Source of the DNA: Vibrio sp. MEBiC08052
Lineage (GTDB): Bacteria > Pseudomonadota > Gammaproteobacteria > Enterobacterales > Vibrionaceae
Direction: 5' to 3'
Length of the DNA: 64,000 nt
Assembly (NCBI RefSeq): GCF_001506075.1
Contig: NZ_KQ947475.1
Location: forward strand, 3,893,646-3,957,645
This document shows positions 6,419 to 15,920 of the stretch, in pieces. Made by a program: the position numbers and the translations under genes. Each line of letters starts with the position of its first letter. The first letter of the stretch is position 1. The notes below the pieces were generated by a model. It worked only from the letters and a program-made list of their open reading frames with translations. It made no database searches and had not been told where the DNA came from.

Positions 6419-9037
6419 TTATTGGAAAACATTAGGAATGTCAAAATTATTAAATCTATTCTCATTGATATATTTCTCTACCTCATTTGGAATATCATTT
6501 TTGATAGTACTATCAACTTTATTAAAGAAATCACTTAGTTTCATGCGATCATATACATTATCAGCCCATTCCTTACCTTGACCAGCTCCCAATATTCCAC
6601 CAACCAATGCCGAACTACCAACAACAATCAATATAACTGGAGCTGAAGTGAGACTCAGGGCAGTTACAACAGCCCCACTAATAACCGCACCAGCATAACC
6701 ACCAGCCCAGCCACCAATTACACCACCAGTTTCAACAGTAGTTGCCCTTGCACAATCACTCAATCCACCGGCTTCACATTGCTGAGTGACTGAATAGGTG
6801 GCACTGGCAATGCTCAGTCCGATGGACACTTTGCCTGCGTTTTCTGCGTATTTCACCCATTTTGATGTATTTGCGAGATGTCTGCCAAGCTCCGGTACGC
6901 GTCCGCCTTCCAGAATTTCATCCGCATGGTGAATGAGTGATTTGGTTGAGTGAATACCGAGCTTTTCTTTCAATCCGGTATTGACGGGAAGGCTCAGCGT
7001 TTTCTGGGTGAGTTTATCCAGTTGTGAGTCGAGCAGGCCGGTTAATGCCTGACGTTGTTGGATAAATGCGTCCCGACCGATATGTTTGCCTAAGAAACGA
7101 ATATATAAACCATCCAGCTTTTGCAGGGTTGTAGCCACGTTTTCCAGATGTTTCTGCATTGCCGGGGCTAAGGTTCCCGTGGCGGCGCTGCTCCATGCAA
7201 AGGCGTCACTCGGTGCGCCTTGCTCGAACGCTTCACAGACTTTGCAATCCAGTGTTTCAAAGTAACGGTGATTCAGTTCGGCCTGTTCATCCGATAGTTC
7301 ACCAATGGCTTCGCTGGCGATTTTCGCCTCTTCCTGTAATACCTTGAGTTTTTGTTGCGCTTGGTCTGATTGTGGCTCCTGACTGGCGAGTATCACTAGC
7401 TCTCCGGGGCGAACCGGGTCATTCAGATGGCCATTCAGTTGTTGCAGCATCGAGCGCACTTGCGGAGCGGTTTCATCCGCAAGTAAATCGTTCCACAAGC
7501 TGGCCTGAGACTGACGCTTTTCAACCATAGAAAAGCCCAAATCAAAAGCAACAGGTTCATCGGTAATACGCACCAGCGGAATATCTGCCGTGACCAGACT
7601 TTGATCATGAATTGCGATCACCTGAGTGTCGGTGAGATATTTTTCCTGATAGCGATACCAGCTATTGAGCGGTTGATTATAATCCTGCGGGGATTGGGGC
7701 GGCATCGCACTGATTCTTTCCGGCACGACGGCGCTTTCCTGCTCGGCTCTGATATTCAGCACATCCCCGATTTTCAATGTCATCGGGTCTGCGTGATAAG
7801 CAGGATTCAGATTCAGCAATTCTTTAGCACTGAGTCCGTATTGTTGGGCGATCTCCGGCCACGATTCTCGCTTGTTACTTCCCGGAGCACGCTGCACCGT
7901 GTGGGTGGTCGGCTCCTCGGGCTGCACTTGTTTCTGCTCTGCCGACTCCCGGCTCATGACCGGTTGACGGATTGCATCCAGCAGGGCTCTAATATCCAGA
8001 TGAATCCCATGCTGTGCAATGGTGTCATCCAGATTGTTCAGTTGCTCCAAGGTGATGGGCTGCTTCAGATACACCAGTGACTGATGGTTGATCTCCACTC
8101 CGTTTATCTTCCAGAACACCAGTAAAGCCCGATGACTACACGGACAGCCTCTTGCGGTGTTCAGCACCCCTTCACGGGAAAGCGTGGCATAAAACAGACC
8201 TTCACCATCTTCCGGCAGATAAAATTCCTGAACCAATTTGTTATCCCGGAAATGATACAGATACCCGGACGCCGGAAAACCAAGCCGTCCGCCGACCTGC
8301 ACCACAGGCTGGATAGGAATATAGGCATCACGAACCATCGCTGAACCAATGGGTTTTACCCGTACCGGATCAGGCAGACTGACGCCAAGTGGTGCGCTGT
8401 CACTGAAAGCATAGAGCCTTTTCTGCTCGTTATAGGCTGCGCGGTACACATAACGAGTGCCGTGTTCCGTCCGGTCTTTCTGTTGTGGCCCGGTTTTCAC
8501 TTCTGCTTTTTTACCCTGTAGCACAAAGCCATAACGGAGCATCGACAGGCGGGATTCATCCGAGCAGGCGATTTCCAGCATATATTCATATTTTGAAGCA
8601 GGAACCTGATCGGCATTATCAGGGATGGTCGGCTCAGGAACATAAGGCGGCATCGGCTGAGCCGGATGCAGGCTCCCTGAATAGCCACTACCGGAACCTC
8701 CTCCGGCAACATGACTTCCGGCACCTTTCTCTGATAGCGCAACGCGTTCCAGATAAGCTTTTTGTGCCAGTGGCTCCAGTTGATCGGCCACGAGTGGATT
8801 GATTTGCCAGCTCTGGTGGTTCATTTCATCCTGAGCCGGGATCATCAGTGGCTCTGAGGGGGTATCGTGCAGTAAAACCAGCTCACCGCTTTTTAACTCG
8901 GCCTGCAATTGTCTGAAACTCATTCCAGCGGGAAGCGCTGTTTTTAAATCGGATTCTCTGAGGGAATCAAAATCTCCTTCGACCTGACCAAATTCATAAG
9001 CCATTAGATCGGAAAGACGAACGACGTTGTAACTCAT
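6419..9037 (-). CDS. LysM-containing putative T6SS membrane-disrupting effector
   Basis: An 872-residue protein without signal peptide. A Gly/Ser/Pro-rich linker is near residues 110-140. A LysM domain lies around residues 377-427 (HTVQ...SWPEIAQQYGLSAKELLNLNP...IGDVLNI). Helical segments follow to ~750. The last ~117 residues are a Gly/Ala-rich hydrophobic hairpin (ETGGVIGGWAGGYAGAVISG) like the glycine-zipper region of pore formers. This end is AT-rich while the rest is not, which suggests an exchanged toxin module. Three small membrane-protein genes follow on the same strand. Known LysM effectors of Vibrio T6SS show similar organisation; the assignment is inference, since no VgrG, PAAR or T6SS structural gene is near. 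I start at the ATG at 9037; a TTG at 9061 is in frame. Confidence 0.65.
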   Translation of the reverse strand: MSYNVVRLSDLMAYEFGQVEGDFDSLRESDLKTALPAGMSFRQLQAELKSGELVLLHDTPSEPLMIPAQDEMNHQSWQINPLVADQLEPLAQKAYLERVALSEKGAGSHVAGGGSGSGYSGSLHPAQPMPPYVPEPTIPDNADQVPASKYEYMLEIACSDESRLSMLRYGFVLQGKKAEVKTGPQQKDRTEHGTRYVYRAAYNEQKRLYAFSDSAPLGVSLPDPVRVKPIGSAMVRDAYIPIQPVVQVGGRLGFPASGYLYHFRDNKLVQEFYLPEDGEGLFYATLSREGVLNTARGCPCSHRALLVFWKINGVEINHQSLVYLKQPITLEQLNNLDDTIAQHGIHLDIRALLDAIRQPVMSRESAEQKQVQPEEPTTHTVQRAPGSNKRESWPEIAQQYGLSAKELLNLNPAYHADPMTLKIGDVLNIRAEQESAVVPERISAMPPQSPQDYNQPLNSWYRYQEKYLTDTQVIAIHDQSLVTADIPLVRITDEPVAFDLGFSMVEKRQSQASLWNDLLADETAPQVRSMLQQLNGHLNDPVRPGELVILASQEPQSDQAQQKLKVLQEEAKIASEAIGELSDEQAELNHRYFETLDCKVCEAFEQGAPSDAFAWSSAATGTLAPAMQKHLENVATTLQKLDGLYIRFLGKHIGRDAFIQQRQALTGLLDSQLDKLTQKTLSLPVNTGLKEKLGIHSTKSLIHHADEILEGGRVPELGRHLANTSKWVKYAENAGKVSIGLSIASATYSVTQQCEAGGLSDCARATTVETGGVIGGWAGGYAGAVISGAVVTALSLTSAPVILIVVGSSALVGGILGAGQGKEWADNVYDRMKLSDFFNKVDSTIKNDIPNEVEKYINENRFNNFDIPNVFQ

Positions 9038-9317
9038 TGTTATTATTTTGTTGGGTTGCAATTAAATGGGGTGCATATATTACAGGAAATAGAGAAAGAT
9101 GGATCAGGTAATGAATGGTTGAGATTGTTTTTTTGCAAGCTCTCCGTTTTTCTCGGGGCAAGGAAAAACCGTTTATATTTTTGAGCGCCTGATAAGCTGA
9201 GGTTGGTCACACACTCATGCACCAACTCGCTTTCTGAAAAGTCTCATTTTCATATATAATCAATCGGAATTATCGTACGGTAAATCGTACGCCTCATAGA
9301 TAAAAGAATGCAGACTC

Positions 9318-10946
9318 ATGGCAAAAGCACCAACAAAGAAAAGTTCAGCGAAGAAAAAATCAGCCAAAGGCTTTGAAGAAACCTTGTGGGACACCGCCAA
9401 CCAACTTCGCGGTAGCGTTGAATCCTCCGAATATAAACACGTGGTATTGAGCTTAGTGTTCCTGAAATTTATCAGCGATAAATTTGCAACCAAGCGCGAG
9501 CAATTAAAGGCCACAGGGATGGAAGCCTTTGTCGATATGCCGGAGTTTTATCAGCAAGACAACATCTTCTTCCTACCGGAAGTGGCGCGTTGGTCTTACG
9601 TGAAAGTGCGCGCTAAACAAGATGATATCGCCGTGGTGATTGATACCGCATTGGCAACCATTGAAAAGAACAACCCGAGCCTCAAAGGCGCGTTGCCGGA
9701 TAACTACTTCTCGCGCATGAATCTTGAAGTGAAACGCTTGGCGTCGCTGATTGATACTATCGAGAACATCAATACCCTCGCGACCGAATGTAACGAAAAC
9801 ACCAGTGAAGAAGATTTGATTGGTCGCGTATACGAATATTTCCTCGGTCGCTTTGCGGCGAATGAAGGCAAGGGCGGTGGCGAATTCTATACGCCAAAAT
9901 CCGTTGTAACCCTGCTGGCAGACATGCTCGAACCGTATCAGGGTAAAGTGTACGACCCATGCTGCGGTTCTGGCGGTATGTTTGTGCAGAGTTTGAAATT
10001 TGTCGAAAGCCACCAAGGTAAAAGTAAAGACATTGCCATTTACGGCCAAGAGCTTACGACCACCACCTACAAGCTGGCGAAAATGAACTTAGCGATTCGT
10101 GGTTTAACCGGTAACTTAGGCGAACGCCCGGCGGATACCTTCCACGATGATCAGCACCAAGATTTAAAAGCCGATTACATCATGGCCAACCCACCGTTTA
10201 ACCTGAGAAACTGGCGTAACGATGCCGAGCTGACCGATGATGCGCGCTTTGCTGGCTTTACGACGCCACCCACAGGCAATGCCAACTACGCGTGGATTTT
10301 GCACATGCTGTCGAAGCTGAGCGAAGATGGGGTCGCCGGTTTTGTGTTAGCCAACGGCTCGATGAGTTCCAACACCAGCGGTGAAGGTGACATTCGCGCC
10401 AAGCTGGTTAAAGACGATCGCATTGAATGTATGATTGCGCTGCCGGGGCAACTGTTCTTTACCACGCAAATACCGGTCTGTTTGTGGTTTATGTCGAAGA
10501 GCAAAGCCGCCAACCCGAAATTTGGCTATCGCGACCGCACGGGTGAAACCCTGTTTATCGATGCCCGTGACATGGGTACCATGGTTAGCCGGGTCAATAA
10601 AGAGCTGACCTTTGATGATATCGCCAAAATCGCCGATACCTTCCACGTGTGGCGCAGTGATGAGGCGGAAATACAACGTCGCCTTGAAGCGAAAGAAATC
10701 AGCGTAGCGCAATACGACGATCAAGCGGGCTTCTGCAAAGTCGCAACCATTGCAGATATTGCAGCCAACGACTTTGTGCTCACGCCGGGGCGCTATGTCG
10801 GTGCCGCTGATTTAGAAGATGACGGCATTCCGTTTGAAACCAAAATGCTTGAGCTGACCCAAACCTTATATCGCCAACTGGATGAAGCCGAAGCGCTGGA
10901 TAAAGCAATTCGTGCCAATATGGAGGCATTGGGTTATGGGGAGTGA
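9318..10946 (+). CDS. hsdM: type I restriction-modification methyltransferase subunit HsdM
   Basis: A 542-residue N6-adenine methyltransferase. It has the HsdM N-terminal helical domain (WDTANQLRGSVESSEYKHVVL), the AdoMet-binding motif DPCCGSGG (from residue 213) and the catalytic NPPF (residues 291-294). A low-complexity Lys/Ser/Ala start (MAKAPTKKSSAKKKSAK) precedes the domain. It pairs with HsdS to methylate the target and joins HsdR for restriction. hsdS begins 11 bases before its stop. The gene follows a ~280-base gap that holds no other gene and probably carries the promoter. Confidence 0.96.
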   Translation: MAKAPTKKSSAKKKSAKGFEETLWDTANQLRGSVESSEYKHVVLSLVFLKFISDKFATKREQLKATGMEAFVDMPEFYQQDNIFFLPEVARWSYVKVRAKQDDIAVVIDTALATIEKNNPSLKGALPDNYFSRMNLEVKRLASLIDTIENINTLATECNENTSEEDLIGRVYEYFLGRFAANEGKGGGEFYTPKSVVTLLADMLEPYQGKVYDPCCGSGGMFVQSLKFVESHQGKSKDIAIYGQELTTTTYKLAKMNLAIRGLTGNLGERPADTFHDDQHQDLKADYIMANPPFNLRNWRNDAELTDDARFAGFTTPPTGNANYAWILHMLSKLSEDGVAGFVLANGSMSSNTSGEGDIRAKLVKDDRIECMIALPGQLFFTTQIPVCLWFMSKSKAANPKFGYRDRTGETLFIDARDMGTMVSRVNKELTFDDIAKIADTFHVWRSDEAEIQRRLEAKEISVAQYDDQAGFCKVATIADIAANDFVLTPGRYVGAADLEDDGIPFETKMLELTQTLYRQLDEAEALDKAIRANMEALGYGE

Positions 10947-12426
10947 TTGGAATTCTGTATCTATTGATGAGATCAAGTCTCCAGAGAAATATAGCTGTGT
11001 AGGTGGACCATTTGGTTCTTCACTTTCTCAAAAGCACTATTCTGATTCTGGTGTTCCTGTTATTCGTGGTGTGAATTTATCTGGGGATATGTTTACCGAA
11101 TCTGATTTCGTCTTCGTATCTCAAGAAAAAGCAAAAGAATTACATAGAAATATGGCATTTCGAGGAGACATTGTATTTACACAACGAGGAACGTTAGGGC
11201 AAGTCGCTATAATTCCAGAAGACTCAAAGTATGAACAATATATTGTGTCCCAAAGTCAAATGAAGCTGACTGTTGACCCCAAAATTGCTGACTCGTACTT
11301 CATTTATTCATATTTCAGAACAAGAGAGAGTAAATCTCTCATAGAAAAAAATGCAATTGTTGGTGGTGTTCCCCACATAAATCTAGGAATTTTAAAAGCA
11401 TTTCAATTAAATTTACCACCTCTTGCTATCCAAAAACGTATTTCTGAAATATCAAAGACGATTGACAACAAAATCACCCTTAACCGCCAAATCAACCAAA
11501 CGCTAGAACAGATGGCGCAGACGCTATTTAAATCGTGGTTTGTGGATTTCGACCCAGTGATTGATAACGCACTGGATGCGGGCTTTTTTGATCAAGGAAA
11601 GGCAATTCCTGATGAACTGCAAGCGCGTGCCGAGCAGCGTCGAGCGCTGCGCCATGCAGCAAATAAGGCAAACCAGCAGCATAGCACCAGCGCAAACCCT
11701 GCGGCTGGCGATGGGTTAGCGTCCCCTTATCAACCGCTACCGGATGACATTCGCCAACTGTTCCCCAATGCCTTTGAGGAAAGTGAGTTAGGCTGGGTGC
11801 CGAAGGGGTGGGCGGTTAACTCTATTAGCTCGTTAATTAAGTTGATAGGAGGTGGTACACCTAAAACTTCTGAGGAGTCTTATTGGGAGGGAGAAATTCC
11901 TTGGTTTTCAGTTGTTGATGCACCAAGTGATAGCGACGTTTTTGTTCTTGATACTGAGAAAAAAGTGACTGAAAAGGGCGTTAATAATTCATCAACTAAA
12001 ATATTAAGATCGGGAACTACAATTATCAGTGCACGTGGGACTGTAGGAAAATGCGCTTTGGTCTCTACACCTATGGCTATGAATCAGTCATGTTATGGTG
12101 TTATTGGTTCTGATGGTGTCCATGATTATTTTGTTTACTATTTGTTGAGACATTTAGTAAAACAGCTTCAACAACGTGGTCACGGATCTGTTTTTAACAC
12201 AATAACTAGAGATACTTTTAGTTCTCTTAAATTGGCACATGGTGATGTAACTCTTACTCAGTTATTTGGTGATGTTATTACGCCATGGTTCAATAAAATT
12301 CTGGCAAATAATCAACAAAAAATATCATTAGAAAGATTGCGCGATACCTTGCTACCTAAACTCATCTCCGGCGAATTGCGCCTTGATGAGGTGGAATCGA
12401 CCATCGCAGAAACCACAGCAGCGTAA
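10936..12426 (+). CDS. hsdS: type I restriction-modification specificity subunit HsdS
   Basis: A 496-residue specificity subunit with two target-recognition domains. TRD1 occupies ~residues 5-175, followed by a conserved helical spacer (ITLNRQINQTLEQMAQTLFKSWFVDFDPV). TRD2 occupies ~residues 290-455, followed by the second conserved helix (LERLRDTLLPKLISGELRLDE). Both TRDs are AT-rich while the helices and flanking genes are not, the usual mark of exchanged recognition domains. The ATG at 10936 lies inside the end of hsdM with GGAGG upstream, so translation is coupled. The linker around residues 230-260 is rich in Ala/Gln. Confidence 0.93.
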   Translation: MGSDWNSVSIDEIKSPEKYSCVGGPFGSSLSQKHYSDSGVPVIRGVNLSGDMFTESDFVFVSQEKAKELHRNMAFRGDIVFTQRGTLGQVAIIPEDSKYEQYIVSQSQMKLTVDPKIADSYFIYSYFRTRESKSLIEKNAIVGGVPHINLGILKAFQLNLPPLAIQKRISEISKTIDNKITLNRQINQTLEQMAQTLFKSWFVDFDPVIDNALDAGFFDQGKAIPDELQARAEQRRALRHAANKANQQHSTSANPAAGDGLASPYQPLPDDIRQLFPNAFEESELGWVPKGWAVNSISSLIKLIGGGTPKTSEESYWEGEIPWFSVVDAPSDSDVFVLDTEKKVTEKGVNNSSTKILRSGTTIISARGTVGKCALVSTPMAMNQSCYGVIGSDGVHDYFVYYLLRHLVKQLQQRGHGSVFNTITRDTFSSLKLAHGDVTLTQLFGDVITPWFNKILANNQQKISLERLRDTLLPKLISGELRLDEVESTIAETTAA

Positions 12427-12496
12427 CCCATCGGCAGCCTGATTTATCCCGGCTGCTTGGTGATGAACCTAAAAAGAACAATAAGAACATGACGTT

Positions 12497-15400
12497 ATGA
12501 CGACCACTTTTACAGAAGCTAAGTTGGAACAAGCCATCATCGCGATGCTGGGGCAACACCAAAGTGTCTCGGGCAACACCGTTTATCCGCATTTTATCGG
12601 CCGTGATATTCCGCGCGCCAGCGAAGAAGAGGTGTTAATCCTCGATGATTTGCGTGCGTTCCTCGCTGAGCGTTATCAAGCCGATGGCATTACCGATGCT
12701 GAAATCGACGCAATGATTCGCCAGTTGCAAACCCTGCCCGCCAGTGATTTGTATCAGAGCAATAAAACCTTCTGTCAGTGGTTAAATAATGGTTTCCTGT
12801 TCAAACGTGACGATCGCAAGCAAAAAGATCTCTATATCGAATTGATCGATACCCAAGCCTTGTCGCAGCGGCTCAATGCGATGTTTGTTGCAGGCGATGC
12901 CACCATTGGCGATGATCACAACCGTTACCGTTTAGTCAGCCAACTAGAGATTATCGGCACCGATCAGCAAAAACGCATTCCGGATGTCATTTTATATGTC
13001 AACGGCCTGCCGCTGGTGGTGTTTGAATTGAAATCGGCCGTGCGTGAAGAAGCGACGACGACTTACCATGCTTGGGACCAGTTGACTAATCGTTATCGCC
13101 GCGATATTCCCAAACTGTTTGTCTATAACGCCCTGTGTATCATCAGCGATGGCGTGAATAACAAAATGGGCAACCTGTTCGCTCCGTATGAGTATTTCTA
13201 TTCATGGCGCAAAATTACCGGCAATGAATCTAATGAGAAGCAGGGCATCGATTCACTCAATGCCATGGTCAACGGATTGTTTCATCCCACTCGTTTATTA
13301 GATGTGATCAAAAATTTCGTCTTCTTCCCGGATACCAGTAAAAAAGAACAAAAAATTTGCTGTCGTTACCCGCAGTATTACGCGGCACGTAAGCTGTATT
13401 ACAACATCAGAAAAGAGCGTAAAGTGCTCGATGCCGGTGGTAATGTCGTGCCGTGTGAAGCGGGTGGCAGCGGTAAGGGGGGCACTTACTTTGGTGCCAC
13501 GGGCTGCGGCAAAAGTTTTACCATGCAGTTTCTGGCTCGCTTGCTGATGAAAAGCGTCGATTTTGCCAGCCCAACCATTGTGCTGATTACAGATCGTACC
13601 GATCTGCATGAACAGCTATCTAAGCAGTTTTGTAATGCCACCACGTATATTGGTGATGAAGTGGTTGAACCGGTTACCAGCCGTCAGGATTTGCGTGACA
13701 AATTAGCCGGGCGCGCCAGTGGTGGTGTGTTCCTGACCACCATTCATAAGTTTACCGAAGACATCAAACTGCTGACCAATCGCTGTAATGTGGTGTGTAT
13801 TTCTGATGAAGCGCACCGCAGCCAAATTAATCTTGATCTAACAATCAAAGTGGATCAGAACAAAGGCACGGTGAAAAAGACCTACGGCTTTGCTAAATAC
13901 CTGCATGACTCATTACCCAATGCCACATATGTTGGCTTTACCGGGACACCGATCGACGCCACGCTGGATGTGTTTGGTGACCCGGTAGACAGTTACACCA
14001 TTGCTGAATCTGTCAATGATGAAATCACCGTGCGGATTGTCTATGAAGGCCGTGCGGCTAAAGTGATTTTGGATAACAGCAAGCTTGAAGAGATAGAAAA
14101 ATATTATCAAGCGTGCGAGCAAGCGGGTGCGAATGAGCATCAGATTGAAGAGAGCAAGAAAGCCACGGCCAATATGAATACTATTCTGGGAGATCCGGAT
14201 CGCATCCAAATGTTGGCTGAAGACTTTGTCACCCATTACGAGAAACGGGTTGAGGAAGGTGCGACCGTCAAAGGCAAGGCGATGTTTGTCTGTGCCAGTC
14301 GTGAGATTGCTTATGGCTTCTACCAAGCGGTGAAAGTTCTGCGTCCTCTTTGGTTTATAGAAAAAGGGTTTGAGACGCAACAAGCCATTGAGGGGATTGC
14401 GCTGACCGACAAAGACCAAAAAGAGCTGCTGGCATTACCGATGGTCAATATGGTGATGACGCGTAGCCAAGACGATGTCGCTGAAATGTATGCACTGCTT
14501 GGTACTAAGGATTATCGCAAAGAGCTGGATAAGCAGTTTAAAAATCCGCAGTCGAATTTTAAAATCGCCATTGTGGTAGATATGTGGTTAACCGGATTTG
14601 ATGTGCCGGAGCTTGATACCATCTACATCGATAAGCCACTGCAAAAGCACAACCTGATTCAAACCATTTCGCGGGTCAATCGCAAGTTTGAAGGTAAGGA
14701 TAAAGGGTTGGTGGTTGATTATATCGGGATTAAATCCCGCATGAATCAGGCGCTTGCGATGTATTCCAAAGTCGATGGAAGCAACTTTGAGGAGACTCAA
14801 CAATCGTTGATTGAAGTGCGTAACCACTTGCACCTGTTGGCGCAGATGTTCCATCACTTCGATAGTCAGGATTACTTTGCCGAGAATCCGGTCAATCAAC
14901 TGGCATGTTTGAATCGTGCGGCAGAGTTTGCGCTGCAAACCAAAAAGATTGAATTGCGCTTTATGGGGCTGGTGAAACGCCTGAAAGCCGCTTATGACGT
15001 GTGTGTCGGCAGTGACGCGATCACGCAAGCGGAACGTGAGCAGATTCATTTTTATATCGCGGTACGGTCGATTGTGTACAAACTGACTAAAGGGGATGCG
15101 CCCGATACCGCGCAAATGAATGCGCGAGTCCGGGAGATGATTGCTGAAGCCATTCGTGCCGATGGGGTTGAGGAAATCTTTACCCTCGGGCAAGACAAAG
15201 CGGAAACCATCGATATTTTTGATGATGCCTACATGGATCGCATCAATAAAATCAAACTGCCCAATACCAAAATGCAGTTGCTGCAAAAAATGCTGCAAAA
15301 AGCCATCAATGAATTTAAAAAGGTGAACCAACTGCAAGGGATTAATTTCTCGAAACGCTTTCAGGCACTGGTGGACACGTACAATGAGCGCAAAGAAAAC

Positions 15401-15790
15401 GATGCATTGAACGGCGAAGAGTTCGATACCTTTAGCCAAGAGATGACCGATATGATCTACAACATCCGCAGTGAAATGATGTCGTTTGAAGACATTGGTA
15501 TCGATATGGAAGAGAAAGCTTTTCTCGATATTCTGGAGCATATGTGTACCAAGTATCATTTTACTTACGATAACGACAAGATGTTAGCGCTCGCACAACA
15601 GATGAAAGTGGTGGTGGATAACACCGCGCAGTACCCGGACTGGAGCAACCGTGATGACATCAAAGCCAAACTCAAAGTCGATTTAATTCTGCTACTACAT
15701 CAGTTCGGCTTTCCGCCTATCGCAAACGATGATGTGTATAAAAGCGTGTTAGAGCAGGCGGTGAACTATAAAAAGCATATGAACGCATAA
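12497..15790 (+). CDS. hsdR: type I restriction endonuclease subunit HsdR
   Basis: A 1097-residue motor-nuclease subunit of the EcoR124/EcoprrI-like group. The N-terminal nuclease domain shows PDVILYVNGLPLVVFELKSA, holding the D...ExK catalytic pattern. The helicase has Walker A ATGCGKS (residues 334-340), a DEAH box (437-440) and TGTPID. A long helical C-terminal domain binds the HsdMS core. No stop or frameshift is seen, so the system appears complete. It starts 70 bases after hsdS; the interval holds no obvious terminator, so all three genes may be one transcript. Confidence 0.95.
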   Translation: MTTTFTEAKLEQAIIAMLGQHQSVSGNTVYPHFIGRDIPRASEEEVLILDDLRAFLAERYQADGITDAEIDAMIRQLQTLPASDLYQSNKTFCQWLNNGFLFKRDDRKQKDLYIELIDTQALSQRLNAMFVAGDATIGDDHNRYRLVSQLEIIGTDQQKRIPDVILYVNGLPLVVFELKSAVREEATTTYHAWDQLTNRYRRDIPKLFVYNALCIISDGVNNKMGNLFAPYEYFYSWRKITGNESNEKQGIDSLNAMVNGLFHPTRLLDVIKNFVFFPDTSKKEQKICCRYPQYYAARKLYYNIRKERKVLDAGGNVVPCEAGGSGKGGTYFGATGCGKSFTMQFLARLLMKSVDFASPTIVLITDRTDLHEQLSKQFCNATTYIGDEVVEPVTSRQDLRDKLAGRASGGVFLTTIHKFTEDIKLLTNRCNVVCISDEAHRSQINLDLTIKVDQNKGTVKKTYGFAKYLHDSLPNATYVGFTGTPIDATLDVFGDPVDSYTIAESVNDEITVRIVYEGRAAKVILDNSKLEEIEKYYQACEQAGANEHQIEESKKATANMNTILGDPDRIQMLAEDFVTHYEKRVEEGATVKGKAMFVCASREIAYGFYQAVKVLRPLWFIEKGFETQQAIEGIALTDKDQKELLALPMVNMVMTRSQDDVAEMYALLGTKDYRKELDKQFKNPQSNFKIAIVVDMWLTGFDVPELDTIYIDKPLQKHNLIQTISRVNRKFEGKDKGLVVDYIGIKSRMNQALAMYSKVDGSNFEETQQSLIEVRNHLHLLAQMFHHFDSQDYFAENPVNQLACLNRAAEFALQTKKIELRFMGLVKRLKAAYDVCVGSDAITQAEREQIHFYIAVRSIVYKLTKGDAPDTAQMNARVREMIAEAIRADGVEEIFTLGQDKAETIDIFDDAYMDRINKIKLPNTKMQLLQKMLQKAINEFKKVNQLQGINFSKRFQALVDTYNERKENDALNGEEFDTFSQEMTDMIYNIRSEMMSFEDIGIDMEEKAFLDILEHMCTKYHFTYDNDKMLALAQQMKVVVDNTAQYPDWSNRDDIKAKLKVDLILLLHQFGFPPIANDDVYKSVLEQAVNYKKHMNA

Positions 15791-15920
15791 ATCGCCTCTG
15801 CCTCTCCGATAGCCGGTCTCTCAGCCAGATTGGCTATCCCTTATTGTCCCAAGTCTCTGGACCCGAGCACCTCAGTCCAATTTGAGTTGATCACGATAAT
15901 TTGAGTTGACTACTACAAAA

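Noticed and set aside
6419..9037. VgrG or PAAR spike protein
   Set aside because: No gp27/gp5-like segment, no PAAR motif and no T6SS structural genes nearby; only a LysM domain and a hydrophobic C-terminus are visible.
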